A model generated the notes under the pieces. The model had not been told where the DNA came from. It searched no databases and saw nothing but the letters and a program-made list of their open reading frames with translations. DNA of 64,000 bases, from the NCBI GenBank assembly GCA_013397455.1, contig VYZB01000195.1:194341-258340 (forward strand). Reading direction: 5' to 3'. A program made the translations under genes and the position numbers. Source of the stretch: Crotophaga sulcirostris (taxonomy: Eukaryota; Chordata; Aves; Cuculiformes; Crotophagidae). Shown here one piece after another: positions 40,601 through 49,975 of this stretch. How positions within the stretch are numbered: position 1 is the first letter of the stretch; every line of letters begins with the position of its first letter.

Positions 40601-41425
40601 GCTACTTTGTATTCTTATTCACAACAACTTTAATTGGATTTTAATTACATAAGTGTGATGTTTGTGTAACCTGTGACTTTAAAAGAAAGAAAAAGAAAAG
40701 CCCTGAGGGGATGTTTTCTTGCTTCTGGTTCCAGCTTTTTGGTGTGGCTCTTGAAAGGGATTTATTTTCTTTATTTTTTAATTTTTTTTTAAAAGGTGAA
40801 GCCAATTATACATCAGGGGGTTTATCATAAACACTGACCCTGGGAAGTAAGGTTTCCTAGCTTGTCTGAGTCTGTGTGGTGCTGGGTGTACGTCCCACCT
40901 TACAGCACATTCTGCACTTGAGCCTCCACGTTTTCGTGAAAACGTTGGAACTTGTTCTGTCAGTGAAGTTGATCAACATTTTCCAAACAGGAGCAGGATC
41001 TTTAGTTGGCTTTCACAACTCTGTAACTGCTTATGCTATTCCCAGCTAAACATTAGGTTTAATCCCTGTTTCTTAATATTTTGCCACTTCCCTATTTCAA
41101 GTTCATAGCAAATTCAAATTCTTTCTGATTCCTAGAGGAAATTTCCTTTCCTATTGGCAGAAAGAAGTACAAAGAAAAAGTCTTGCTCTTTGGAATTATT
41201 TTTTCAGTTGTTTTGCTTGTCAATTAGAAAATACTTTTAAAGGATAGATCAGGCTAAGAAAAAAAAGAAAGTTGTGTCAATCAGATACAGCTTTTCCTAG
41301 TGTAGTTTAAAACTAGCATGTAATTTGCTTTGCTCTTGCTTATGAAATTGAAGCAAACAGAGGGTTGGAGGTAATAATTTTCTAACAAAATACCTGTTTA
41401 CTCCAGGTATATTTTGTTCACTTAT
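35647..41425. other. Intergenic, or distal 3' UTR of BMP7
   Basis: This interval lies between the mariner end and the proximal BMP7 poly(A) candidates. The upper 1.5-2 kb could still be 3' UTR if a distal poly(A) signal is used. It contains the (CT)17 run and an 18-bp perfect palindrome at 40928. No gene is recognised. Confidence 0.7.
37638..37671 (+). repeat. (CT)17 microsatellite
   Basis: Seventeen uninterrupted CT units, flanked by AGCTCTG on the left and GGTTTTAGG on the right. It is long enough to be length-polymorphic. Confidence 0.98.
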
Positions 41426-41835
41426 TTTATTGCAAAATGTGTTACAGGAACTACACATGTTTATTAGTCGCAGCATATTCTCACCTTGGACAGATTATTA
41501 TTTTTTAACTCACAATCAATGTTAGTGAGTTTCCAATCTTCAGAAAGACTCATTTGCAAAAGTATGTATCGTAGGAGCCAATTTTGTAGGCAGATTTGGT
41601 TTAAAATGGTTTCTCTGTCTTGTTTCAGTTTACAAGCTCATTGTCTGTAATAAACTAAAACAAAATGTGTTCAAATGCCACTTAGATCCAGAAACTGTTC
41701 CATTGTCTGAACTTTCAGAAGCCCAGTCCTAAAAACCCATTGCTGGAGTGCTAATCTCTTCCCCTCCCCCACATAACCGTATAAAACCACTCTTTACAAA
41801 TAACTTTTCTCTTTTTTTTTTCCTTTCCTACAAAT
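41426..41835 (-). other. BMP7: Proximal 3' UTR of BMP7 with candidate poly(A) signals
   Basis: Downstream of the TAG the minus strand carries AATAAA at 41460-41465 and again at 41426-41431, about 370 and 405 bases after the stop. Either could end a short 3' UTR. Further AATAAA copies occur on the minus strand near 40760-40780, 40415 and 39822, and mammalian BMP7 mRNAs have a 3' UTR of about 2 kb, so a longer form is possible. The end point cannot be decided from sequence. Confidence 0.5.
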
Positions 41836-41985
41836 CTAATGACAGCCACATGCTCGTACCACCATGTTCCTGTATTTTTTTAAGATAACATTGGAGCTGT
41901 CATCAAAATAGAGCACTGAGATGGCATTGAGTTGTGTAGGAGCACAGCAGGGTTTCGGCACAGTCTCTGGGTTTATAAAGTGAAC
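41836..41985 (-). CDS. BMP7: BMP7 exon 7 (terminal coding exon, with stop)
   Basis: This exon encodes the last 49 residues of bone morphogenetic protein 7, a secreted TGF-beta superfamily ligand that signals through BMP type I and II receptors to SMAD1/5/8. The minus strand reads a clean acceptor (ctccag) at 41986-41991, then [14 protein letters not shown], continues through the SVLYFDD segment and ends ACGCH plus TAG at 41836-41838. It supplies four of the seven cysteines of the mature domain: the CC pair and the two in CGC. The residue pattern [17 protein letters not shown] separates it from BMP5 and BMP6, which as I recall them have HLM-type residues here and CCAPTK. Phase 0 joins it to exon 6. 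I see no frameshift or premature stop, so it looks functional. Confidence 0.98.
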   Translation of the reverse strand, partial: VHFINPETVPKPCCAPTQLNAISVLYFDDSSNVILKKYRNMVVRACGCH

Positions 41986-43280
41986 CTGGAGAATGAAAGT
42001 AGAGGCATGTTAAGATTTACTTTTCCCCTCTCCTCCCCCATATTTTTCTTTACCAGGCAAGCTTGTGTCTGTCCCATATACTCAGACATGTTTTGAACAC
42101 CTGGCTTTGTGTACAAATGTCTTGAGATGTCCCCTGCATGTACCGAGGCTGACGCACGCACCCAAGTCAGATCTAGTTGGAAATCTTTCAGTGAAGCAGG
42201 TTTTCATTAGAAAATTCCCATTTGTCAGAGCAGTTAGTGTTCTGCAGAAGCGTACCAGTTACGATAAACTCTGCAGGATGTGCGGGCGAGGTTTTGTAAG
42301 AAATCCCATCAATCCCATCAGCCCTGGGTGGGGGCCCCATCCCTGCAGCATGGAGACCCAGCTGGGGCCGAGGCCGCCGGGTCCCCTCTGCTCCCTGCTG
42401 TGGGACCTCCAAGGGGAGGGGGAAAAAGCAAATAAAAAGCAATCTACTAGGAGAAAAATATGCAGATATTTCTTCCCTTGGCAACGTAGATGCTCTTAGT
42501 TTTGGTAATACTTTTTGCAACATTGTCCTTTAGAAGCGCTCAGGATATAGGATGTAGACGAAAAGGTGGCGTGAGCCTTCTTGTGCCCTGAAGATGTGTT
42601 CTGGACTCAAGTGGGTAGGAGAGGGCCTCCTGGCAGCTCAGCTGGGGCTGCTCCACAGCCAGGATGCTCAGGACCACCGTATTTCCCAGCCCATGCCAAG
42701 AGCTCTGCTGCATCAGCTTTGGTGACCCAGCTGGGGCTGGGCGGCCCCCAGCCAACAGTCCCCCTGACACAGGCAGTGTGTCCTGAGGACACGTCGGCTC
42801 AGGGCTCCCATCTGGACATCTTTGCACAATTTCATAAAACAAATACACCCACAGAGCAGCTGGGCTGTGCAATTTTGGTATCCACTGACCCCCTTTCTCA
42901 GACTGCTCCCAAATCTGCTTTGGCCACAGTTTACAATGGATCCTTACAGGGTTTTTGCAAGTGATGCTGATAATGGGTCTTGTATCTTGCTTTGTCCTTC
43001 CCAGGCAGTGGGACTATACCACCATTAAGATGTCTATCATAGGGCCCTTTTAAACTAGAAAAAGCATGTCAATGCTTGCAGCAAAGGCAGGGTAATTCCT
43101 AGCCAACTATTAATTCAGGCCACTTGGCTAGACATGTTTAGCCAGATGCTGCAGGCATCTTCATGAGCTAATGCAGACCTTCCTTCTCCTATTAGCATAG
43201 ATTTTTTTTGTGTGTGTAAAAACTTATTTCTGAGCAGCACCTACCAGAAATAACTATACTAGGAGCTACAGTGCACCTAC
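41986..43280 (-). other. BMP7: BMP7 intron 6
   Basis: This 1295-bp intron has a GTAGGT donor at its upper end and a ctccag acceptor at its lower end. Open frames around 42200-42960 are on GC-richer sequence, lack conserved protein content and are treated as chance. I see no repeat or RNA gene here. Confidence 0.9.
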
Positions 43281-43391
43281 CAGTGTCTGTACAATGGCAT
43301 GATTTGTAGCATTCATGTATGAATTCAACGGGAAAGCACATTCTCCTTCACAGTAATACGCAGCATAGCCCTCCGGAGCGATGATCCAGTC
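43281..43391 (-). CDS. BMP7: BMP7 exon 6 (mature ligand, finger 1 region)
   Basis: This 111-bp exon encodes 37 residues from [18 protein letters not shown] to AIVQTL. The minus strand shows an acceptor ending in AG just above 43391 and a GTAGGT donor at 43275-43280. It opens and closes in phase 0. It provides two cysteines of the cystine knot (YYCEGEC) and an N-glycosylation sequon in the NAT segment, both standard for BMP5/6/7. The size and boundaries are what I expect for vertebrate BMP7 exon 6. Apart from those family features nothing is unusual. The nearest neighbour is exon 5, 689 bp upstream in the transcript. Confidence 0.98.
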
Positions 43392-44080
43392 CTTGATTAA
43401 ATTGAAGACATTAGATTGTGGAGAAAGACAGAAATACTGTGCAGTGCAAGAGAAAGTAGAACAGCACATAAATCTAACAATTCAGACATCTACATAAAAT
43501 TACAGTAGCCTGCAAAATAAAAATCTGGTACGCTGGCCTTTCTAACACGATGATGATTTAGATGATGAGTTGGTGTTGGTGTTGGGTTATAGGTTGGACT
43601 TGGTGATCTCAGAAGTCTTTCCAACCTTGTGATACTGTGATCTTACACACTAAAGTGGCTGCTTTTCCTGGAGGGACGTACCCCACTTTGCAAATGTGCC
43701 CGTAGGCTGGTAAACTTCAGGGTTTAGTTTTTTATCTGTTCAGCAGTGTCCTGGCTGTCCACTCATCGTTGAAATGCAGGTACAAGCTTTCATAAATGTC
43801 TTTAACCAGGTCTAAAAACTGATAGGTGAAAATGGAGAGCTGTCTGTGCATTCAGCACTGCCAGAGGAAATTCAGGGCCACAGTTTCTCAAAAGGGCTCC
43901 AGTACGTTGAGTTTCTAGCCAATCTCACATGAAATATTTGTATACCCTAGCTTTGCAGAAGCTCTTCTTAAGCATGCTAAAGGCAGCGTACAGTTTTTCT
44001 GCTGGGATAATAGGGATATAATAATAATATAGGGATAAAATAAGTATCCAGCTCATACCCTGGTCACATGCAGCCCTTAC
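43392..44080 (-). other. BMP7: BMP7 intron 5
   Basis: This 689-bp intron lies between a GTAAGG donor and an acceptor that reads aatttaatcaag. Its only recognisable content is a short CR1 3' end, listed separately. Confidence 0.92.
43545..43643 (+). mobile_element. CR1 LINE 3' end, inside BMP7 intron 5
   Basis: About 100 bases match the avian CR1 3' terminus: the run includes GGTTATAGGTTGGACTTGGT, GATCTCAGAAGTC, TTTCCAACC and the short terminal repeat GATACTGTGATC. The tail belongs to the same subfamily as the copies at 13.8 and 14.3 kb (GTTGGACTTGATGATCTCAG there). It lies antisense to BMP7 and is severely 5'-truncated. Confidence 0.85.
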
Positions 44081-44157
44081 CTGCCACCCCAGGTCCCTGA
44101 AGCTGACGTAGAGCTCGTGCTTCTTGCAGGCTTGTCGCTGGTCACTGCTGCTGTTCT
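44081..44157 (-). CDS. BMP7: BMP7 exon 5 (start of the conserved mature domain)
   Basis: This 77-bp exon completes a Glu codon split with exon 4 (G|AG) and encodes [19 protein letters not shown] through RDLGWQ. The acceptor is tgtgcag and the donor is GTAAGG at 44075-44080. It carries the first cysteine of the seven-cysteine domain (QACKK) and an NSS glycosylation sequon. The phase (2 bases then 25 codons) fits both neighbours exactly. The exon sits between a 689-bp intron on its 3' side and intron 4 (1470 bp as assembled) on its 5' side. There is no sign of damage. Confidence 0.98.
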
Positions 44158-45627
44158 CTGCACAGAGCAAAAGGGGTCTCTAAGGCTGGGCTGCCCCAGC
44201 ACCATCAACCCTCCAGCAATGCCCCAACAGGGAGTGAGGCGCCATTGCTTATCTGTTGCATATATGGGGTTTTGGGAAACATTTTCAGTTTTAGCCACAA
44301 AATGGCTGAGTTGAATACATATGAAACGCCCCTCTTGCTTTTTGTGCAAAGCCAAAGAATGCCTGGGAAAATAGCTTCCTCCCCCCTCACCCCAGGCTTC
44401 CTCTGACCTCATACTGGCAAAAAGGCGATTTCTAGTTATTGCTTATTATATAAAAATAGAACCTGTGAAAGGAGGGGTAGGGAAAAGCACTCTTTGCCTC
44501 TTTTCTACATTTCTTACTGTCTCTGAATCACTTGCATTACTGGTGATAGTTGCACCTTCAGGCCTACATGTCAAACATGACATGAANNNNNNNNNNNNNN
44601 NNNNNNNNNNNNNNNNNNNNNNNNNNNNNNNNNNNNNNNNNNNNNNNNNNNNNNNNNNNNNNNNNNNNNNNNNNNNNNNNNNNNNNNNNNNNNNNNNNNN
44701 NNNNNNNNNNNNNNNNNNNNNNNNNNNNNNNNNNNNNNNNNNNNNNNNNNNNNNNNNNNNNNNNNNNNNNNNNNNNNNNNNNNNNNNNNNNNNNNNNNNN
44801 NNNNNNNNNNNNNNNNNNNNNNNNNNNNNNNNNNNNNNNNNNNNNNNNNNNNNNNNNNNNNAGAGTTCTTGCAGGTAATCCAAGCAACCCAAGGTGGAGG
44901 TGAGTTGCATAAGACGATATTGTGCCCTCCTTTTCCTTCCACCTCTTGCAAGCTCTCCTTCCATTCAGTGAAGCACTCACAGAAACAGAGTTGGAATTTG
45001 CCACTGCCCTCAGCAGAGCTGGCCCTGCACTGCAGTTCCTGCTGGGAAGGTCACCAAGGGCCTGTTATGCTGAGGTATCTCGTAATTAAACCACGTTTCT
45101 ATTTCAAATGCCTGACAGAGTTTTCTTCCATATTAGGAAGCACAGCTCCCCCAAAATAGCTGTGGTTATCCTGAGCAACGAATGGGTTTTCTGTGCAAAA
45201 CCTTTGGGACTAAACTTTTTTGGGGGCTAAACTTAAACTCACAAACTTTGAAAATCTACAGCTTTTTGATTCAGATCTACTGAAATACATTACTGTTCAT
45301 CGCTTGCTATTGGTTTAATGTCATTATCTTACATTTCAAAATCAGAATTTTTTATTTCATGTGAGAGAAAAGATTTTCTGTTTAGATAGGTTTTTTTTTT
45401 AAAATTGGATTAAGAAATCCGTCAGTTTAATGCTGTCTCAAAGAAACATTATTTTTCTAACTTATTGGGAATAATCGCTAAGTTTTAAACGAGCAAGAAA
45501 ACACAAGTGGTAGACCAAAGAGAAAACAAATAGGATGAATATGGGAGAAACCATTCTCATCTAATGTCAAGTCCAGCAGAGCGTTACCCCACACCCAGAA
45601 ATACAGACCCTGAAACTCGCACCATAC
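44158..45627 (-). other. BMP7: BMP7 intron 4
   Basis: This intron is 1470 bp as assembled, of which 275 are unknown bases. The donor is GTATGG and the acceptor ends tgtgcag. The true length is uncertain because of the gap. I see no other feature in the known part. Confidence 0.9.
44587..44861. other. Assembly gap (275 N)
   Basis: An uninterrupted run of N inside BMP7 intron 4. All exon sequence and splice sites around it are present, so no coding sequence appears to be missing. Open frames that run through it are artefacts. Confidence 1.
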
Positions 45628-45825
45628 CTGCGATGTTCGACACACGGAAAGCTTCCTGGTTCTTTGGCGGTTTTGATCGATTCTGGCTCCTTTGCTTCCC
45701 TCCCGTGGAGCGAATACTACGGAGATGGACCTCGGTGGCTTTGAAGAAGGCTACTGTGAACGGCTGCTTGTTCTGCGGGCCGTGCCTTCCAATGAGACCC
45801 GCCAGTTTGGGATTGATGCTTTGCC
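45628..45825 (-). CDS. BMP7: BMP7 exon 4 (end of prodomain, furin site, mature N-terminus)
   Basis: This 198-bp exon starts by completing a Gly codon (G|GG), then reads QSINPKLAGLIGRHGPQ and on through FKATEVHLRSIR. RSIR is the RXXR proprotein-convertase site: cleavage after it releases the mature ligand, which begins STGGKQ. The basic N-terminal tail of the mature ligand follows, with an NRS glycosylation sequon. The exon ends SNIA plus one base before the donor GTATGG. The acceptor is ttattaag. In the variable tail I read KPPKNQEAFRVSN where human BMP7, as I recall it, has KTPKNQEALRMAN; such changes are ordinary in this unstructured segment. The reading frame is intact. Confidence 0.98.
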
Positions 45826-48800
45826 CTTAATAACAGAATGGACTGATAAGAAGGCCTGCAGTAACTTTTCATTTTCAGCAGACACAGTAAGGATAAGAAG
45901 GAGGAGAGGTGCTGTCTGGCTGTCAAGGGTGATTCCTAGGCATGTCAGTGTGTCAGTCCACTAAAGGCCTTGGTCTTGGTTGGCAAAGCTGCTTCTGACA
46001 AGAGCAACTCGGCACAACAAGCTTCATTTTATATCTGCGTGTAAAAGTTACATAAAATAATCCTACATATAATTATTTTACCCTAAATCCGCTTAGCATT
46101 AACTTTTCCTGCATTCTTTAGAGGGGTTTCTTTAAGTTCACCAACCTATAATTTGAAGTGATCCTATAAAAGGGACCATAAAACTCAGCCCATAGGAACA
46201 CTAAATTCCCACTGGAAGGTTATTAAGTTAAAATAAAAATGCCTTGTATGAAATGTTGACAGAGTTCCAGATATACTGTAGCTGAGTGAAACAGTTCAGC
46301 TGTTTATAGACATTTTGCTTATTGCTGTATCTCAGCACTCCTGTACCTGGTAACTTAGTTGGAAATCTATTGATGGTCATTCACGTCTCCTTCATCCTGG
46401 GCTTTTAAAATAATTTGATTTTGATAAAAGACGATTAAGTGGTTTCTCTGTAGAATTAAATCAGTTTTTTATGAAAGATGCAAGGAGAGGGTGGCAGTGC
46501 AAATTTTAACCTTACTCCTGTTGCCTTCACAGGATGTTTGGGTGCTGTCCTGAAACGCAGGGGTGATATCCACAATTATTCTGTTCCAAGCTACTGAGTA
46601 CTGCTGCTAAGTTAAAGTTATGTTAATGGCTTTTGTGATCCTTTTGCTAAGGACAGAGCTGGGCCTTGGCAGCAACAAAGCAAATATACTGAAGGACAGC
46701 TGACACTTTCCTAGAGAAGCCCTGAAAGGCAGCCTGGCAGGGGAGAACAGGCGAGGGGCTCTGCAGTCCACTGACAAAAATTTCCTTGTCTTACTATTCG
46801 TGACTATCGTGTGCTAAGAAGCTGGCAGCCTAAAGTATTTCTAGGTAGTATTCTACAACTAATCTTTTAAGATGAGCAAAGTAAATGCCAAAGATAATAA
46901 TTTATTGGTTTTATGGGATTGTTTTCATCTTAGCTCTTGCATACGGTCAAAAGACTGGTAAACGTGACAGACCCGAAAAAAGGGGGCTGTGGTCAAAGCT
47001 TGAGGCCAAGAAGCAGACTGGCCTTGGCTGGAGTACACGCTCTATTTTTCTAGAAGTGTGCAGACCAGTGAGCAAGTTCCAAGCTGCAGTACATGGGATC
47101 TGTGGAGAGGATTGGCTTTAGAGATGTTTTAATGGGAGCTTGGCAGCAGGAAGACTGGCCAGGCCTTGCAAACTAGGTAAAGGAAAACTGATCTCAGAGA
47201 TGGCACCAGAAAAGCTCGGGTGAAAATAGCAAATGCAAAAACTCAAGTACAGAGATTTATAAGTGGGCACACATCAACAACTTCTTCACCTTCTGCTTAA
47301 GCTCCTTTCTGGAAACTTTTCCAAACAATTTTTATTTTAAACATTTGAGGCTGAGCCCACAAAGTGCTTAAGCAAGTAGCTAATGGTAAATATATAAGTA
47401 GTTCCACTTGTGCTCAGCCTTTGCCAGATAGAAGCCTTATTTCCTGAAAACGAGCTCAGCTGCAGCAGTTAGAGCTCACTCAATACTGCTCCTATGACTT
47501 TTTCTGTCCCTTCAAAGAAGACTTTCTGCTTCCCAAAGCTGTTTAAACTAGGAAGTACAGCTAGGACTGTGGTTTGTCTGGTGTAAATTATTTTACTTTT
47601 ACCGTGTCTCTAGAGAATAGGTCAGAAGTTTGCAGGGAGGGGACCCAGCTTCACACTGATATGTTTGATGGATTTACATTAGCACAACAATAAGTAACAT
47701 TTGACCAATGAATTCCTCATGTAACACCAACATGTCATGTTCAAGACCGTTATGGTGCAACATTTCCTTAGGGGGAAAAAAAGGCATATAATGTTCTGTA
47801 TGCGAAGTAGCATATTTTTTTGGAATAAAGATGGGAAAAATCCACTTTCTAACTTTCCTATACATCCAGAAAGTAAGGTTGAACGCAAGGACACCCACAT
47901 AGTCTTCATTAGACAATGATAAACTTCTCCCAAAAGAACTAAAGCTGTGCTCTTGAACCAGAGGGCACAGCTTTATCTGCTTTTATGTAGCTGCTTTTAA
48001 AGTACTGTCAAAAATGGGATCTTAAGTAATAAACTAGGTAAACCTAAGTGACCAGCTGCTGTTCCCATGTGCTGCTGCTGAGTAAGGCATCTCAGATGCT
48101 GGGCTGAGAGCTCGCTGAAGGCTACTGAGTCACTCAAGTGTTTCTTTTGCTTGCTGCCTGAGCTGATCCCTATTTTCTAAGAGTAAACATATATCCTTTG
48201 ATTCCACCCTAGTTATACTTGTTGATAGACTGATTTGGCAAGATTATAAAGAAATATTAATTAACTTCTTTTGTATAGTTTCATCTGGACTGTGCTCATG
48301 ATGTCAAAATTTTTTTTACGTAGACTATATTGGCTTCATGGTTAGAGATCTCTGTATGTAATGATAGATACAAAGAGAAGATTTTTTTTATATATATAAT
48401 TCGCTTAAAGCTTTGGGGATTGCTCAAGCATATAACGTTACATCAAAATCCTGCTGTGTTTGCAATGTATGACTTTCATATGAAGTCTAGGTAAAATGCA
48501 GCTTTCTTATTAGCACACACAGTTGGTCTAAATCCAGAATAAAACTTGGGGAGCAAGGAAGGACATGTCCTTGCTATTCAAAATAGAAAGAAAAATTCAT
48601 ATGTAAGGTGGAGAACTGCAAGTGCAAAGGTGTGCTGCCAGGGGACATGGTTACAGAAGACAAGCAGACAATCAGCTCCTGTATCTCTGTATTTACTTTT
48701 TAAACACTGCAGTTGGCTTTTCTACCTTTAATGACAGGCCAATTAAAGTATTTTTATAGTGTAAGCGTGTGCAAAGTAACAGTGGTTCCTTGGATCCAGG

Positions 48801-49377
48801 ATCCTGAAAAGTCTCCATTGAAATCTGTTACATATTCATAAATCAGCTGCCTTCCTCCATAATGCTGAAAAATGGGATTGACTTTAGCTGTAAAATCACT
48901 AAGTGAGGATGGGGGAGGAAGGAGTGATAAGGCTTTATGGGTCTAAGAGTGTGAGTGTGACACTGTATTATCTATAGTGTTTAGAGATGTTAAGCTTGCT
49001 TCCAGCTATCACTATTCTGTGGATTCTGGGCTCAGTCTTGGAAGTTTTTCCCATACGTGAATCAGACCTGATTGAACATGCCATGACCATGGACACAACT
49101 TCTGTACTTCCAAGTATTTCCTTCAGGAGGCAAACTAAAAACAAGGAGAAGTGTTTGAAAATGGGTTAAGCCTGTCTTGGCTGTTCATCTGCCTTACTGT
49201 TTTAGCTTGAAGAGTTAAGATTCAGTTGCAAGTCAGGTTGAATTTAAATCATTATGCAAAGATGCTTAAGAAATCCTATTCAAAGGAAAGAGTACTGAAT
49301 GTTTAGGGCTTCCCCTGCCTGGAAATTATACACCCAAGTTGGAGACTCACTGATTGATGCTGGTGTTTGACACTCAC
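45826..49377 (-). other. BMP7: BMP7 intron 3
   Basis: This 3552-bp intron has a GTGAGTG donor and a ttattaag acceptor. The sequence is mostly AT-rich and I recognise no complete repeat or gene. One CTCF-like core, ACCAGAGGGCAC, lies at 47957-47968. Confidence 0.9.
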
Positions 49378-49526
49378 CATCGATGCCTTCCACCGACAGC
49401 TGCAGGCCAAGATTGTGCTGGGGATTCACCACCCAGTGATTACTGGTTGCAGTAATGTCAAACACCAGCCACCCTTCTTCTGCGGCCCAGATTGTTCGAG
49501 AGTCGAGCAGGAACAAATCTGAATCC
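49378..49526 (-). CDS. BMP7: BMP7 exon 3 (prodomain)
   Basis: This 149-bp exon encodes prodomain residues from [19 protein letters not shown] through [12 protein letters not shown] to [12 protein letters not shown]. The first base completes an Arg codon (AG|G) begun in exon 2, and the last base begins the Gly codon finished in exon 4. The acceptor is preceded by a pyrimidine-rich run (ttctttttttcag) and the donor is GTGAGTG at 49371-49377. The prodomain assists folding, dimerisation and extracellular-matrix association of the ligand before cleavage. The segment is close to the human and chicken proteins as I know them, with no break. Confidence 0.98.
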
Positions 49527-49814
49527 CTGAAAAAAAGAAACATAACTCCCAGTTATCCAGGCTTTCCACTCTATAGGTGTTCACGTCAATGCTTTAAGCA
49601 ACGCTCTTGGTCAACCTTTCAGCAACAGGCAGATTGTGCCAGGGTTGGGCCGGCACGCTTTCCTGTCTAATCACCTTCAAATGAAGCACTTTCCTTCTCT
49701 TTAAAAAGGGAGGATGGGTTGAAGCAGAGTTGAGGTGGTTTTGTGTTACTTTGCTGTTACAGTTAACCTTCGAGCTGCTGATGCAACAGCAGAAAAAACT
49801 GCCAGGCACGGATT

Positions 49815-49975
49815 TGCAAAATTATTGTTTGCATATGCAAACTTCGTAATTGGGCAGACAGTGCTGCTCATTATTCTTTCTACACATAATTTCCTGTCTT
49901 TTATGCATAATTTTAGCACTGTTGCAAGCCAGCTGGAACACTGGTGTGCATATATTAACATATGTAATGTTTTCT
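49815..49975. promoter_or_regulatory. Candidate intron 2 regulatory block near exon 3
   Basis: An AT-rich block about 300 bp upstream of exon 3 in the transcript carries ATTGTTTGCATATGCAAAC at 49824-49842. That is an octamer palindrome overlapping a SOX-type ATTGTT. GTAATTGG, TGCATAATTTTAG and further TAAT-type sites follow. The block is not a recognisable repeat. A function is inferred only from motif content. Confidence 0.35.

Noticed and set aside
44446..45004. Several open frames spanning the N gap
   Set aside because: They exist only because N bases cannot produce stop codons.
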